64,000 nucleotides of DNA. It comes from Trichuris trichiura. Taxonomy: Eukaryota; Nematoda; Enoplea; Trichinellida; Trichuridae. The DNA is taken from NCBI GenBank assembly GCA_037903355.1, contig JBAJFE010000004.1:5688001-5752000 (forward strand), written 5' to 3'. How positions within the stretch are numbered: the first letter of the stretch is position 1; every line of letters begins with the position of its first letter. A program made the position numbers and the translations under genes. Below the pieces are notes generated by a model, which was not told the origin of the DNA, ran no database searches, and worked only from the letters and a program-made list of their open reading frames with translations. This document shows, piece by piece, positions 22,028 through 34,900 of this stretch.

Positions 22028-25000
22028 ATGCGCAGAACTAGAAGAACGCTGCAGGGAAAAAAACGCACAATTGCATGAAAAGGAAAACCATATTTACACT
22101 CTACAATCACACATTGAGTATTTGAGACAGAAGCTGGACAGGTGGATACGACGGTAAAACAACACTTATTAGAACCAAGCGTTTCCTCAGTTTGGCTTCA
22201 GCACTAAACAAGCGGAAGCGATGTTGGAAGAAAAGAACAGTCGTCAATTTGCCATGAGAGTTCCATTAACAGATGAGTTTACGAAGGACTACCAGGATCT
22301 GCGCATACAGCGTGATGAACTAGAAAAACAGTAGGCATTTCTCAAACCATTTGCATGTATGACTTTAAATGTATACAGGGTTTCGAGCATGAAAGATGTG
22401 ATATACGAGAAAACTAAACAACTGGAAACAGAACGAGGTATAGCTGTTACTCTTACGGGAGAGCTCGCAGCTGCAAGGGAAAATTTTGGCAAACTGGAAG
22501 ACCGTTGCTTGCACTTACAAATGATGGTTGAAAAGAGAGAGCGCGAGATAAATAGCTTGATTGATGAAGCTAGAGCTCTCGAACAGGAGAAAAAGTTGCT
22601 AATAAATGAACTACGACGTTCTGCAAATGAGTAAGTGAAGTTCACTAGTCTAAACCTAATTACAAAGGGTGAACTATCTTTAGGGTAAGAGACATGAAGA
22701 TTACAAATCGTCACAAGTGCATAACTTTGTCATTTCATCACCTCAGGCCGGGTTGTCAACTCCAACATCATCGTTCCACTCAGAAAGTGATTCCTGTGGA
22801 AGGAAACACGTACCAAGTTGCAGAGAGTCTCACAAGGCAAGGAGAAAGGTCGTTGCTGACAGGCACTCGCCATTTACGGAAAACTCTCAGCGAATGAGAC
22901 AGTACAAAGTTAATTCAGAAAAACGGTAGGTCATTTATTTCACCGCCGTATGTTGGCTTGGCATGCGAAAGAATGTCTGCTAGAAAATAACTGGTAATAG
23001 CATATCAGCGTCCAGTTCATTACTATATCTTGTTTTCGATGTTCGTCTAAGCATTTTGATTTTTACTATTTACGTCATGTAATCATTTGCGCTGCAAGTG
23101 ACTAATACAATATTAGCTATTCAGAATTGATCAAAATCAGTTCAATCGCTTCACAAAACGAAAGTTACCTAGTTTTCTTTACATCAAGCATAATATTTTT
23201 TTGCTCTATTGTGGCCGTTCTATTATAGTTCGTACTTGACCAATAAAGATGGCTCTCCGAACCAGGGAAACGTTGAGATCATGGAAGAAACCGAGATATT
23301 GCAAACATACTGCACTCACGACGCAGACCACAATGACGCATGCGCACCTCCGCATGAAACGATTTATAACCCTACCCGAAAATCTGGCGTACATGGGTAA
23401 GTGACTCGAAGAATTAACTTTCATACTACAAATGTTTGAAGTCAATTGACGTCCCTGTAAAGTTTCAGTGTAAATTCCACAAACTGCAAGTTTTCAGAAC
23501 GTTGAATGCTAATAGCAACAACGTAAAGCAATGTTTCTGTCAACAACCACATTGTAGGTTTATTTTTGTTTCACGCCATAGATTGTTGTAAGATTAAAAC
23601 AAGTCTTTCACCATTCTTGTATGGCAAAAAACTTGCTTATCGGAAAGAAGCAAGAAAAGGAGCGGCAAAAGAAAACAAACAACGGAGATTTCAGAGTCTG
23701 ACCTGTCCCGTCATCAGCGTTACGGTATTAAGCAAGTGCATCCGTAAGAATCGTAACCCTTGCTCTATCCAAAAGTCAACACAACGTGATAACATAAGCA
23801 ACCTCGATGGCAACAGCCACGGCGACATGCCAAGATACGATTTGGTTCTGCAAGCCCCTTGTATACCCTTGTCTCTTCATCTGAGGGCTGGACCACCTGG
23901 TGCGCAGCACAATTCGCGTCGGTTTGCCAGTAGCATTTGTGGAGTAAACACCCACAGCCCATGATCTTGCCGCTGACAAACGTCCTTGGTGAACGTCACA
24001 ACATTCGGCAGGGGTCAATTTCGTCGATCCCGTTTTGATACTCACCCCATGGTTATCAGTGCTGCGAGGGAAACTCGTCTAGTAGCCATACACTTAATTA
24101 ATCGTTTGACTTGTTACCCAGCGCATGTCAAAAAACCATGTTCTGCTGTTCGTTTCCAATTTTTTTCTTTTCTTATCAACACACGAGTTTTTTCTACAGT
24201 AATGAGCACTTACACTCCCCGTTACAAATAGTACTGTGAGTGTTATTTTTATAGAAGCCCGCCGGTGCAACGTGGTGGTGAATGTCATTCGTGTCAGGCA
24301 GCTCTGCAAGAAAAAGATTGGGTGATAGAGCGGCTGAGAGAAAAAATTCGTTCTTTAGAGTCAAAAGAAAACGCAAATAAAGAGTTAGAACAGCAGCTGA
24401 ACGCACTGAAAAATGAAGTCGAAACAAAACAAGCTCAGCTGAGGGAATCTGAGGAAAAGCAGCACCAAATCGAGAAAGAAAATAAGGAAATAGTCGACAG
24501 AATGAAAGATTTGACAAACAGGTCAGACAATCGAAAGCGCTTATGTTTTAAGAAAAACTAATTTTCATGCAGACTGAACCAGCTTACCATTGGGAAAGAA
24601 GAACATGGAGATGTATCACCAAAGCAGGAGAAGCAATACCCGACATATGACTCTGGCAGTCCAACCTGTAGCAAAAATTTATCGTATACAAAGGATGTGC
24701 AAATCTTGACGAACGAGGAAGCACCGGAAATAGTTAGCTTGCAGCAGAAAATAGTTTCCTTGGAAAGGGCTTTGTGCGAGTCACAGATTGAGGTTACTGA
24801 GATGAAGGAAAAGTAAGCAAAGGAACAATAGAATGGAAAAACGCTATTACCTCACACTTTAAGGAACAAGAAACTAGAAGATCACCTTCATAAAGTAGGA
24901 AAAGCTTCCAAGAGTGACTCGGCACGAAAGCAAAGCGCGTATGATCTTCAACAGCTGCAGGCACTGAAACATGAAGTTGAAGTACTTCGAGCGCAACTGT

Positions 25001-27645
25001 TGGACAGTAACCAAGCTGCTGAATCAATGAAAAGTGAAATTGCTAACGCAAGACAAAGGTAGATAGCATGGAGAAAGTATGTTCTTGTTTTAAATCAATC
25101 TTAAGAGTACAAGACCTTGACGAACAATTGAGTCAACGAAACACTGAAATTCAAGAGCTGAGAAAACAACAACAGCAACCTGCGGGGGAGGCCATAAATC
25201 AGTTACAGGCACTGAAAGTCGCAAACGAAAACCTCCAAGCGCAGATTAAAGAAATGCAGGACAGTATTGAAAATAAGAAGGCCGAAATAGCTACATTACT
25301 CGAAAGGTTAATGAAAAGAAAACGATTACCAATTGCGAAATAATAACTGGTTTAGGAGAAGAAACTTAGAAGGTGAATTGAATAAGTGCGACCAAGAGTT
25401 CAATGGGCAGAACGTTCGTCAACAAACAGCTGATGCCACAGAAAAAATGAAGACGATATCAATAGAAAATGACTCATTGCGAGCAATCCTGAAAGAACGT
25501 GACAACGTTATCCGCTCCTTAATGTGCAAAAACAAAAAGTTAGAAGAAGCAGTTGAAAGAGCGCAGTCACGGTATTTATGACTACAGAATACTTTCATAA
25601 ATTTTCAGAGTGCTGAAAACTTGGTTTGTCATTACACATCCACGAAGTTTCATAGCTTCTTGCGGAAAGACAGTTTATTTGTGTTGGATCGATTTTCACA
25701 ACGGTGCTCTCAGGATACGACCAGTCCTGAAAGCTCCGTTGTCAATAGTTTTTTAAGTGCAACAACGCTACAGCCACTTTTGAAAAAGGGAAAGTTACAG
25801 TAACTGTTGATAACTTATTAATTTTACTGGCAACAGGCTGACGATACGAAAGGCAGCAGGCGCGACTTCTAGCGTTAACTGACATGCTTTAACTAACAAA
25901 TTCGTTGAAACAAAGAAAAGTGTAGGATAGCATACTAGAGCTTTTTTTCCAGGGAAGTGGGACAAACAACTTCAACAGGAGCTGAGGTGCATACTGCTAA
26001 AACTTCAGACGAAGAAGAAAAGCAACATATCGAAAACGAACTCAGATTGCAGTGCGCGCAACTGAAGGCCAGAATTCATAAGAAAGACAGAGAAATCAAA
26101 AGTTTGGAAAGAATGCTTGCTGAAGCAAAAGAGAAGCAAGGTAAGACTTACAAGTTTTGAATCGCAAACTAAATACACATTGTGCAATTTAATGCAAACT
26201 ATGACGATTCGTTTCACTAGGGAGGTCAGGTCTAAACAAGTTGGACAGTCACCACCACGGTGATACAGCAATGTCAACCGCCCATTGTTATTCCTTGTCA
26301 GACATGCGTACTGCATCTGCTAAGGAAGAGGAGAGGTAGATAAAATAAATTTCCTTTACTGTTTTTCAATGACATTTTTAGTCAACTAGCTAACGAAGCA
26401 ATGTATAGTCCGAATCACAATGGTAAGTAAAGTAGAAGTAGCGGAAGCCTTCAGTTAAACATGTTCAGCCACTCATGGAAATAACTCAGCGTTTGACGCG
26501 CTCCACGAAAAAAGTGGTGCTCAGATGTGCCAGTGCCTTTCATGGAAAACAAAGTAATTGTGCAAGTTTACGCTGTCTGGAAACTAAAAAATTACTTTCT
26601 TAAGGGAAAAACAGTGGACTGCGAAAGAGGCCTTAATGAAGGAGGAAAAGGGAACACTAGAAGACCAGCTGAGAACTGCCAAAGCACGTCTCGAGAAAGC
26701 TGAGAAAGCCCTGGCCTATGGCAGTTCTTGCAGCGGAAACGCTTGGTCTGTTTTTCTCTTAATAAGAATATTCGGTGCACATTTCAGTTTTACTTTCTTC
26801 AGCCTTGATTGCTCCAATCAACTTTCTGCAACTTGCAACTATCACTCCTCAGAAATGAAAACGCCAAATACTTTAACCGCGCAGAGCTATTCACACAGGT
26901 ATCTGAAAAGTGACAAAGGTCTCAAATGATTATCTAATACGGCCTGATACTTTTAACAGAGAAGCTACACCACCCAGCAGTATGGAAACCGCTATTCTCG
27001 AATCTGAATCAAAGCAAACAAACGAAGCAGAGTAACCTGTAAGCGTACAAAGCGAAAATGACAAGAAAATTCTTTAGATGCGGTTCTAAAACTGGCATGT
27101 CCTTCCATTCCGAAGGTGAAGAACCACCTGCCCTGCAGCCAGCGGAATTTTGTTGGCAGTACGAATCCATGAAAGTCAATTTCACATTTAATTTTCTGTT
27201 TCACGTAGCTCACTTACTTCGGCTGAAGTCTTCAAACGGTTTCAACCAATGCTATCAAACGCATTTTGGGTTCGAAAAGAGCCGTTTGTGGATCGATTTA
27301 AATGGATACTTTGCCAATGGTCTGCGCTAAGCTATAACGCGTTATTAACATGCGTTGTTGCTTTGTAGGACGCGGTTAAGCTTCACGGAAACGAGAAGAC
27401 TTTTATTCAGATACAATATGCGCAGCGCTCACAAAGTTTATATCTGCGGCAGCTTTTTCAATTGGGAGTTAGCCCTACTAATGAACCGAAGATGTGATGG
27501 CTCATGGGAAGCGTGGATAGATCTACCTGTTGGAAGACACGAGTTTAGATTCATAGCAGAGCAAGGAAATTGGGAAACTAGCCCTGACTACGCGAGTTGT
27601 CCTAATGACTTTGGAACCACGAATAACTTTATAATTATTCAGTAG
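22028..27645 (+). CDS. Long coiled-coil protein with C-terminal CBM48/AMPK-beta glycogen-binding domain, 5' end missing
   Basis: Exons joined by GT-AG sites and frame: 22028-22141, 22202-22330, 22379-22630, 22692-22925, 23229-23396, 24255-24521, 24573-24812, 24864-25058, 25106-25306, 25356-25571, 25953-26140, 26221-26335, 26382-26422, 26469-26553, 26605-26745, 26803-26898, 26960-27031, 27078-27158, 27369-27645 (stop TAG); about 1036 codons. Most exons encode Glu/Lys/Gln-rich heptad-like helix (for example KELEQQLNALKNEVETKQ, LQALKHEVEVLRAQLLDSNQ), with low-complexity Ser/His/Cys linkers between. The last exon encodes a CBM48-like fold: VYICGSFFNWE, WIDLPVGRHEFRFI, GNWETSP, FGTTNNFIII, matching the glycogen-binding domain of AMPK beta, with both sugar-stacking tryptophans in place. 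No kinase-interaction domain follows. Exon 1 lacks an initiator, so the N terminus is upstream. Function is not known; a scaffold bound to glycogen or other glucan is an inference. The exon 4 start is ambiguous. Confidence 0.8.
23688..23716 (-). repeat. Solo hairpin-motif copy inside intron 5 of the coiled-coil gene
   Basis: The minus strand reads CGCTGATGA, C, GGGAC, loop AGGTCA, GACTC, then a decayed TGAAATC. It lies in the 858-bp intron between 23396 and 24255. The 132-codon ORF across this intron is not needed to keep the frame. Confidence 0.5.
25709..25734 (+). repeat. Decayed hairpin-motif remnant in intron 10
   Basis: CTCAGGATACGACCAGTCCT followed by GAAAGCTCCG keeps the right half of the motif. 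The intron (25572-25952) is longer than its neighbours, consistent with an old insertion. Confidence 0.35.
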
Positions 27646-27706
27646 CCCAGTAATCACAAGTGAAACTAAAATACTTTTACGCACTATTAGCTGTTGCTTT
27701 CATGAA

Positions 27707-27712
27707 AATAAA
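27707..27712 (+). terminator. Polyadenylation signal AATAAA of the coiled-coil gene
   Basis: AATAAA lies about 60 bp past the stop codon at 27643-27645. This is a suitable distance for a short 3' UTR, and there is no competing gene on this strand nearby. Confidence 0.6.
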
Positions 27713-28124
27713 GATTCAAATGCTCTATTGTATGAACGATAATTATTAAAATTTTGGCTCTTCCAACTAAAGAACATGAACATAGACATTACTCCAGTTG
27801 TAAATATTAACAAAAACAACAGACAGCATGACATTCTTTGAAGGGGGCAGAGAATATGAGCATCACACTTTTACGCCTCACTGGCGGTGTCTTTGCTGTG
27901 TATGTTTAGTTGACGAACGAGAAACGGAAGAGTCGTGAGAAGGGAGGGCACACTGTGCTAGCCGCCTTCTCACTGAACCCTTACGTCGCCTGTGCAACTA
28001 TTAGCACCGGTGCTAAATGCTTCTACCGTTTACCAATTCTCAACATTCAACAGAACAAACAGCCGGTTCAGTCAATTTCCTGAAGACTCTGAAAATGAGT
28101 TTATATGTTAACCGATGTCATTTT

Positions 28125-28396
28125 TCTTCTTCTTCTTCTTCTTCTTCTTCTTCTTCTTCTTCTTCTTCTTCTTCTTCTTCTTCTTCTTCTTCTTCTTCTT
28201 CTTCTTCTTCTTCTTCTTCTTCTTCTTCTTCTTCTTCTTCTTCTTCTTCTTCTTCTTCTTCTTCTTCTTCTTCTTCTTCTTCTTCTTCTTCTTCTTCTTC
28301 TTCTCTTCTTCTTCTTCTTCTTCTTCTTCTTCTTCTTCTTCTTCTTCTTCTTCTTCTTCTTCTTCTTCTTCTTCTTCTTCTTCTTCTTCTTCTTCT
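28125..28396. repeat. (CTT)n microsatellite, about 270 bp
   Basis: An almost pure CTT/TTC trinucleotide run with one phase slip near 28304 (CTTCTCTTC). The translated ORFs over it (poly-Ser, poly-Leu, poly-Phe, poly-Lys, poly-Glu) are artefacts of the repeat. One strand is all pyrimidine, so triplex (H-DNA) formation is possible. Confidence 0.98.
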
Positions 28397-31300
28397 AAGT
28401 TTAAGAAACTATAGATTGTAAATTGACGAACTTTGCGGTTTATTAGCACTAAAAAGCATGACTGTTTAACCGTTATAACAAAAGTACGGTTCAAGAAATC
28501 AGAATATCTTCCGGAACAATTTTGACTATCTCTAAAAAATCCAAGGACAACTGTCAGCAGCAAATACTAAACATCTCACTATGTTCAATATTCCATAAAG
28601 GACATTTTGGCAGAGTAAGGCAGAAACAGAACTATCGAACAATTGGTTAACCAACCATCATGCTTATCTAATCAAAACTGTATGTACCTGAGCACTTTTT
28701 TTTCATTGGCTTTCGAATGGCATTACATCGGTCTATCCACAGGAAGAAGAAAAAGGGGTGCCATCGAAGGATAAATGGGAAATTGTTTTTTCCGTCATGA
28801 GCTCTTCGCATACCATCACGGATTTCCAAGCCAGACTGAATGGTCCGAAAATTCTAGGTATGATTAGGAGGAAAGAACAATCTAGGCATCACCTGAACTG
28901 CCGCTTTCCTGACATAATTTCTATCCAGAAAGATAAAAAAACAGTGGAAACGTTTTTGACTTGCTTATATTCGTATGGATAGTTTAATATTCACTCGCGG
29001 CGGTCATATTCGATTAAAAAATTTGCTGCAAACAATCGAGGCGTCACATTATCTATCACTAACTACAAACAAGACTTTATAGCCACAAAAGACACAATGA
29101 AAAGGTTAACGGAAAGGAACCGAATCACCCCGTCTCAAAGAATCAAGCTTAATATTCACGTATAAATGTGCACTAACGAAATTAGGGTAGGCAGTTGCAG
29201 TTACAGGTTTTACTCTCAATTTAGATAGCATAGGTTTATCTGACAAATTCTTGAGTAGACCAAAATCTTCGTACTGAGAAACAAGATTGGGCCTCACTGA
29301 TTGCTTTCCGAAGGCAACACGTTTAATGTAGAACAAATGTCGTAGATAATTGCGAAGACATATGAGACAGATGTGCTTTCCTATGCAATTCCACGCTACG
29401 AGCGAGGTATGCATCTATATTAGCAATGAAACAGCATTTCGGAAGATACACTTCCGACATACAAGACAAATAGTTCATAACATAGGTACACGGGAGGTCA
29501 ACGAATCCAGCCAAATGTGTGCAATTTACTCTTGCAACAATTCAAAATCAACCAATAAGCGAATTGACAAGGAATCATAGCGACGTAGTTGATGCAGACG
29601 GAGTGAGTTGCAAACGGATAAATGCGGGGCTACCTTCCATGCTTACAAAACATTTTATTCGTTGTCCCAATCAACATACGACAAACGTGCTCCGAAAGGG
29701 AAAGAGAGAGAGGCAGAATCTGGACACAAACGCAGTATCCACACCCTACCCATCAGAACCAATCTACCCTTTATATATTTTTTCTGTGACTAGAAAACAT
29801 CCTGTGTTTGACATCTCTGTTTATCATGAGCTACCCTAATTCTGGAAGCGTGAAACAGTAAAATCATTGGTCAGCTTTCACGCGGCCAAACCGCCGTGAC
29901 CTGTCTCGTGACCATCGTGGTTATATGGGCACTTGTTTTCTATGAAACGGATTCACGTCCATTAGAGAAGCAGATAGGTACTCAAATACAGGTAAGAGAG
30001 AAGTCGTTGCCAATCCTATCTGCTAACCGGTTTCAGGCGGTCAAAGCAGATCACTATTATTCACTGATTCAAATCCTTCTAACTAGGGCAAAGACTGCAA
30101 AGCACATCTTCTTTCAGGTGAACGTAGTCGTTCAGATACTTAGGCTTCATCTTATGAGGTTTAAGCCAACCTCTGGTCATGAATTTGTGGCCATCCAGCT
30201 TCAGCGATGTGGTAAGAGCTTCATCGTATGGCATGGCCACAATGCATCCCAAAAGGATGAGGTTATCAGGATCTGCCATGACCATATGCGCCTCGAAGGA
30301 AAGACATAACAGTAACAATGTGAGGAAATAATGCGTGTACACGAGCAAATAAACCTGAATCAATCGAAGGAAGAGATGATGATGATGATGAAGAAAGAAA
30401 ACAAGGAGAAAGAAAATGAAAGGAAAAAATAATGGAAAATAATAAAACAAGAAGAAACAACGAAGAAAGGAGACAGATGAAAAAAATGAGGAACCAAAAA
30501 AAGAGAACACAAGAATCGGTAGTATTCCAGCTTTTACTTCCAGTATACAAGCCGTGCATGCTACTCTACTTAAGGTATTTTAAACCTGTCTCGTAACCGC
30601 TTTTAGCCTAAGCAAGTGTTTCGCAAAGAGGCGCTACCGTCCTCAGGGCCATGTGGAAGAGTCAGACGTCACGCTAGACTGGACACGGTTGACCATGGTT
30701 GGTTCAGCGTCAGTCAGCGTTAACAAGATGGACCCTACAATAAAGGGTACTCACGGTCGAGTCAGCTCTTTGGACTCTGCAACCGATCCTGTGAAACCGA
30801 CTTCGCAACTTCCGCTACCAAACGGCATTTGGAACGTCTGGATAGCGCTGGCACGAAAAATTATGCGAAAATGGAGCCTGACGTTTTTCCTTCACCGAGA
30901 CATCGCTTTGCAATGCTAGCGTTTTTCCAATGCTTAGAAGCACTTTAAGGTTCGCTTAAATTTTGATAATCTACATCGATTAATCTAGCAAGCAAAACTA
31001 TCACTAACGCGTTATTGTGCAAACCAAGTTCATGATGTAAAGAACTGTGAAAAGGAGAAAATGAATATCGTCGCTTTAGGGACCCCAAGTCCAGTTTCAG
31101 TGAAAGACATTGATCTGAGACACCCATCTTCTTTCGTTTTTTTCATAATTCTACTTCATTAAAGGGGCTCACATAATGAATTCATTATGCGAGCATACGT
31201 ACCCGTGACTAGACATCCGCTTTTATTGATCAACCATTTACACACCTGCAAATCACTTAAGTTACTGTTTTGCAGTGAGTCCAGGGTTAGTAGCTTTAAA

Positions 31301-31890
31301 CGCTCTGTAGTGTCTTTCTTAGTCGTTGTATTTTTTGTTTAATGTTTGCACTTTTGACGCGGATTTCCTAAGAAAATGTATTTGTTTATTTTGAAACTTG
31401 TCCTATTTGTTGCAGCTCTGATCTTAGAAATTAAAATGGTAATGACAGGTAAAGTTAATCGCTGTGGCAAAATACAGAAATAATTCGTTTAAAAGTACAA
31501 TTTCAGCACGAAGAATGGTCAAATCTACTAGGCGCATAATAAGAGCACTGCAAGAGCATTGAACTCTAAAATAAGTGACTACTTTTATATCATTATTTTT
31601 AAATCGAAATGGTAGCTTTAGACGAGTAGTCGGAGTTTCTTTTCACTGGGGCATATTATGATGTGATTATCAAGTGTGGTGATAGTAGGAAGGGGGCTTC
31701 GACTACTGGGATGGAATTGCGGATGTTGAGTTCTGCTTATTAGTAAACCGTGGTGATCTTGGTGGGAGGGTGAAGTGTTCATACGCGTTCGTTAAACTTC
31801 TCGCTTGCACAGATTGTTCCATTCCATTCCAGATTATTCTAAAAGCGTTTCAGCTTATTTATCTACTACTTCATGCCGTGTTATGGTTTG

Positions 31891-31900
31891 GTTGTTTCAG
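31891..31900 (+). promoter_or_regulatory. 3' splice acceptor 32 bp before the FEN1 start codon
   Basis: GTTGTTTCAG precedes ATCAGG and then the ATG at 31933. It could be the acceptor of a 5' UTR intron or, if this is a nematode, a spliced-leader trans-splice site. The sequence alone cannot separate the two. Confidence 0.45.
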
Positions 31901-31932
31901 ATCAGGTTTGTGCCCGTCCAAGTCTAAAAAGA

Positions 31933-34900
31933 ATGGGCATAAAGAACCTGACCAAAGTGATTGCAGATTTAGCTCCTCAAGCAATAAAAGAAAAACCGCT
32001 GAACGCTTATTTCGGTAAGTTAAATAGTGTCGTTCGGATGTGTTGCCCGAAGTCGGCTGAATATGAACTATAGGTAGAGCAGTGGCAGTGGATGCATCGA
32101 TGAGCATGTATCAATTCTTGATTGCTGTCCGACAGGAGGGTTCCCAGCTTGCCACAGAGTCGGGTGAAATTACGAGGTAAGGAATTATATAACGTGCTAA
32201 GTTGTTAACCTGATTAATGAATTGTCGATGGTTGCTGTGTTTTTCGCAAAACAGGATGATTTTACTTTGTAGCCATCTGATGGGGATGTTCTATCGAACG
32301 ATACGTATGATTGCTAATGGCATTAAACCAATTTATGTTTTCGACGGGAAGCCACCAGTGTTGAAATCTGATGAGGTTGCTGTTTTCGCTTAAGGTGTGA
32401 GCTTCATTGAGAACATACATTTCAGCTGGGGAAACGGAAAATGCGTAGAACAGACGCTAAAGATAAGCATGGAGAGGCCTCTGAAATAGGTAAGTAAATC
32501 CCGTAGTGTGATCCGTTTTGTCGTTTTGCTAGGTAAGCATAACACTTCATTGCTACGCGTGTATGGCTCAGAGATCCTCAGAATTTGGTACTCGAAAAAA
32601 TCTGTTTTCATTAAGAAATGTTTTACAAAAATAACGAATTATTTGAGACACTCCTTCTGCGTTTAGCATCGGTGCTGATAACGAGAAACAGCAAGTTTCG
32701 TAGTTCTGCCGTTTCTAATAAAGGCTTCGTAAGGAGTGTTTTCCGTAGTTTGTACGGATTACTCTTCATATGGTAGATCTTCTACGGGTTTTCCCGTTTT
32801 GGTCTGTGGCGGTCTCTGTAATTAAACGAAGCAATTGGTCTACCAACGGGTTGGATCCACTGTTCCATTCTTTCCCAGAATAGGTAACTTTCGTTTTCGT
32901 TGAAGACCTCTTGGGAGAGATGTCCTTTCTTATCATTTGTTTTATCTATAGTGACTTGGAACTGTTCGGCTGCTTCCTTGTCGGCAGAAACAGTTTTTAG
33001 CACTAAGTCTGCATGTTTTCATGATGAAGAAATTTATTACGGATGTGTCCCGTTTGTTTTCTATATAAAGAGGCTCCGGAGCTTTCGGGTCATTCGAGAC
33101 CCATCATCAGCGGTCTTAAGTGTAAATATTTACACTTAAGACCGCTGATGATAGGTCTCGAATGACCCGAAAGCTCCGGAGCCTCTTTATATAGAATACA
33201 AACGGGACACATCCGTAATAAATTTCTTCATCATGAAAACATATTGTCCCGTACCAAGAAACCACGTTTTCACAGTCTGCATGTTGATTTTATGTGATTT
33301 GCGGCTGCTTAACAATCGTCATAACTGTGATCCAGTATACCAGAACCCCAGTCATTGAAAGAATACACGACTATTTACAAAAAGCGGAGCTTAAGCAACA
33401 GCATGCACTTACACTTCAGAATTTTTGCGGTACTACTTATTCCGCTGTCACCAAATGATGGCGTGAAAATAAGGGCTTGCAACAGTAAGAACATACAGGG
33501 TTCAACAAAGGACGGGCATTATGTATGCAGCAGCCAAGCACTTTTTTTCTTGGTGGAAAATTCTTTAATACGGCTTTGTCTAGCCCACTGATGATGTCTG
33601 AAATAAACCGAAGCAAAAGCGCTACCAACGAATGATGAGCAATTATTAAGGAAAAATTCAGAACAAACGCTTAGCAATTTCGGAGCTTTCGGGACCAACC
33701 TTATCCCATTGTCAGCGATGATGGTAATTTGTTACCATGTCTGACAATACCATCATCGCTAACGACGGGATAAGGTTGGTCCCGAAAGCTCCGAAATTGC
33801 TAACTGTTCTGAATTTTTTAAAAATAATTGTTCATCCATTCGTTTTGTAGGGCTTTTGCTTCGGTTTATCTCAGACTTTATCAGCGGGCTAGACAAAGCC
33901 GTATTAAAGAATTTTCCACCATGAAAATCCACCGACCCGTTAAGAAGCACCCAGTGTTCAAAAGCAACCAAGCACTATATCTATTGAATTGTGAAGAAAA
34001 GTTTTGCCTTTGTTCATTCTTCTTGCCACTGTCCACATGAATTTTACACAAAGCAGTGTAATGGCCAGGTAACAGTTATTCAACAACCAGACCGCAAACC
34101 TATTGACATGTGGCAGATGGTTCTCAAACCTTCTTTCGAGTCTCGGCGCATCCATGTAGAAAAAAAGAAGCTAATGGTCGTCCAGTGATTGTGCTTCACG
34201 CGAATTATGTACTGATGAAAACGAAGGGTTCTGCTGTAGTCGAACCTCTGTCGCAGAACCTGTGCACGAGTGCCTCCACTCGCCTAAGGCGAAGCACCCT
34301 AAATCAGTAGTGTTCACCAATTGGTCATTCTACTGCTGCAGAGCTTCTATAAGACACTATGCGTGGCTCGTATATTTCTGCTGTGTTTCTGACCTTCGTA
34401 CCATCACCTTGCCAGTGGATATGGAGTTTTCCGAAACTGTGATGTCTAGTAAACGTCATGCTTTGCATATATGCTAAAACGGCTTATGCCTTGGCTGTTC
34501 GCGCTTTTATTATGTTCAACTACAGTTATTGGGGCATTTAAAAACCCCATGTGGAGCAGTACTACGCTGGGTGTATTCCCACATTTTTTTCGAGCATAAA
34601 ATTTGTCCAGAGAACGTTTCCTTGTGTACATAAATTTCGACATAACGTACGCTCGTAATAGATTTGGGCAAATTTCACTACAGGAATGACAGAACGTCAG
34701 GCTAGCTGGTATGTGCAGTTTCGTTATAGGTTAATGAAAAGTTTATTCGTGTTTCGACTTTTCAAGGTTTCATAGTTCGCCTGCCAGTTTCTGATCTCAG
34801 CAACTTCTGAAAAGTTTTCACTGAATTAAATTAAAAACCGCGTTGTTAAAGCATCTGTTATCCAAGTGTTTTTCGTGTATGTGTATGTGCACTAAGAGAA

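Larger units (their letters stand above)
27646..31932. other. Intergenic region between coiled-coil gene and FEN1
   Basis: It contains a long CTT microsatellite and a purine-rich stretch near 30366-30510 with a short GAT run. Several ORFs of 75-140 codons occur (28758-28982, 29896-30309 plus; 30079-30510 minus; 30653-30919 plus). None shows a domain I recognise or clear splice-joined partners, so I do not call them genes. The segment in front of FEN1 (31141-31890) is AT-rich. Confidence 0.45.

Noticed and set aside
22694..22897. Alternative frame of exon 4 ending in a stop at 22895
   Set aside because: It terminates the protein, while the neighbouring frame runs to a good donor and joins the next exon in phase.
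23566..23964. 132-codon ORF between coiled-coil exons 5 and 6
   Set aside because: The flanking exons join in phase without it, and it covers a repeat copy (hairpin motif at 23688-23716).
28105..28563. Long poly-Ser, poly-Leu, poly-Phe and poly-Lys/Glu ORFs
   Set aside because: They are six-frame translations of the CTT microsatellite.
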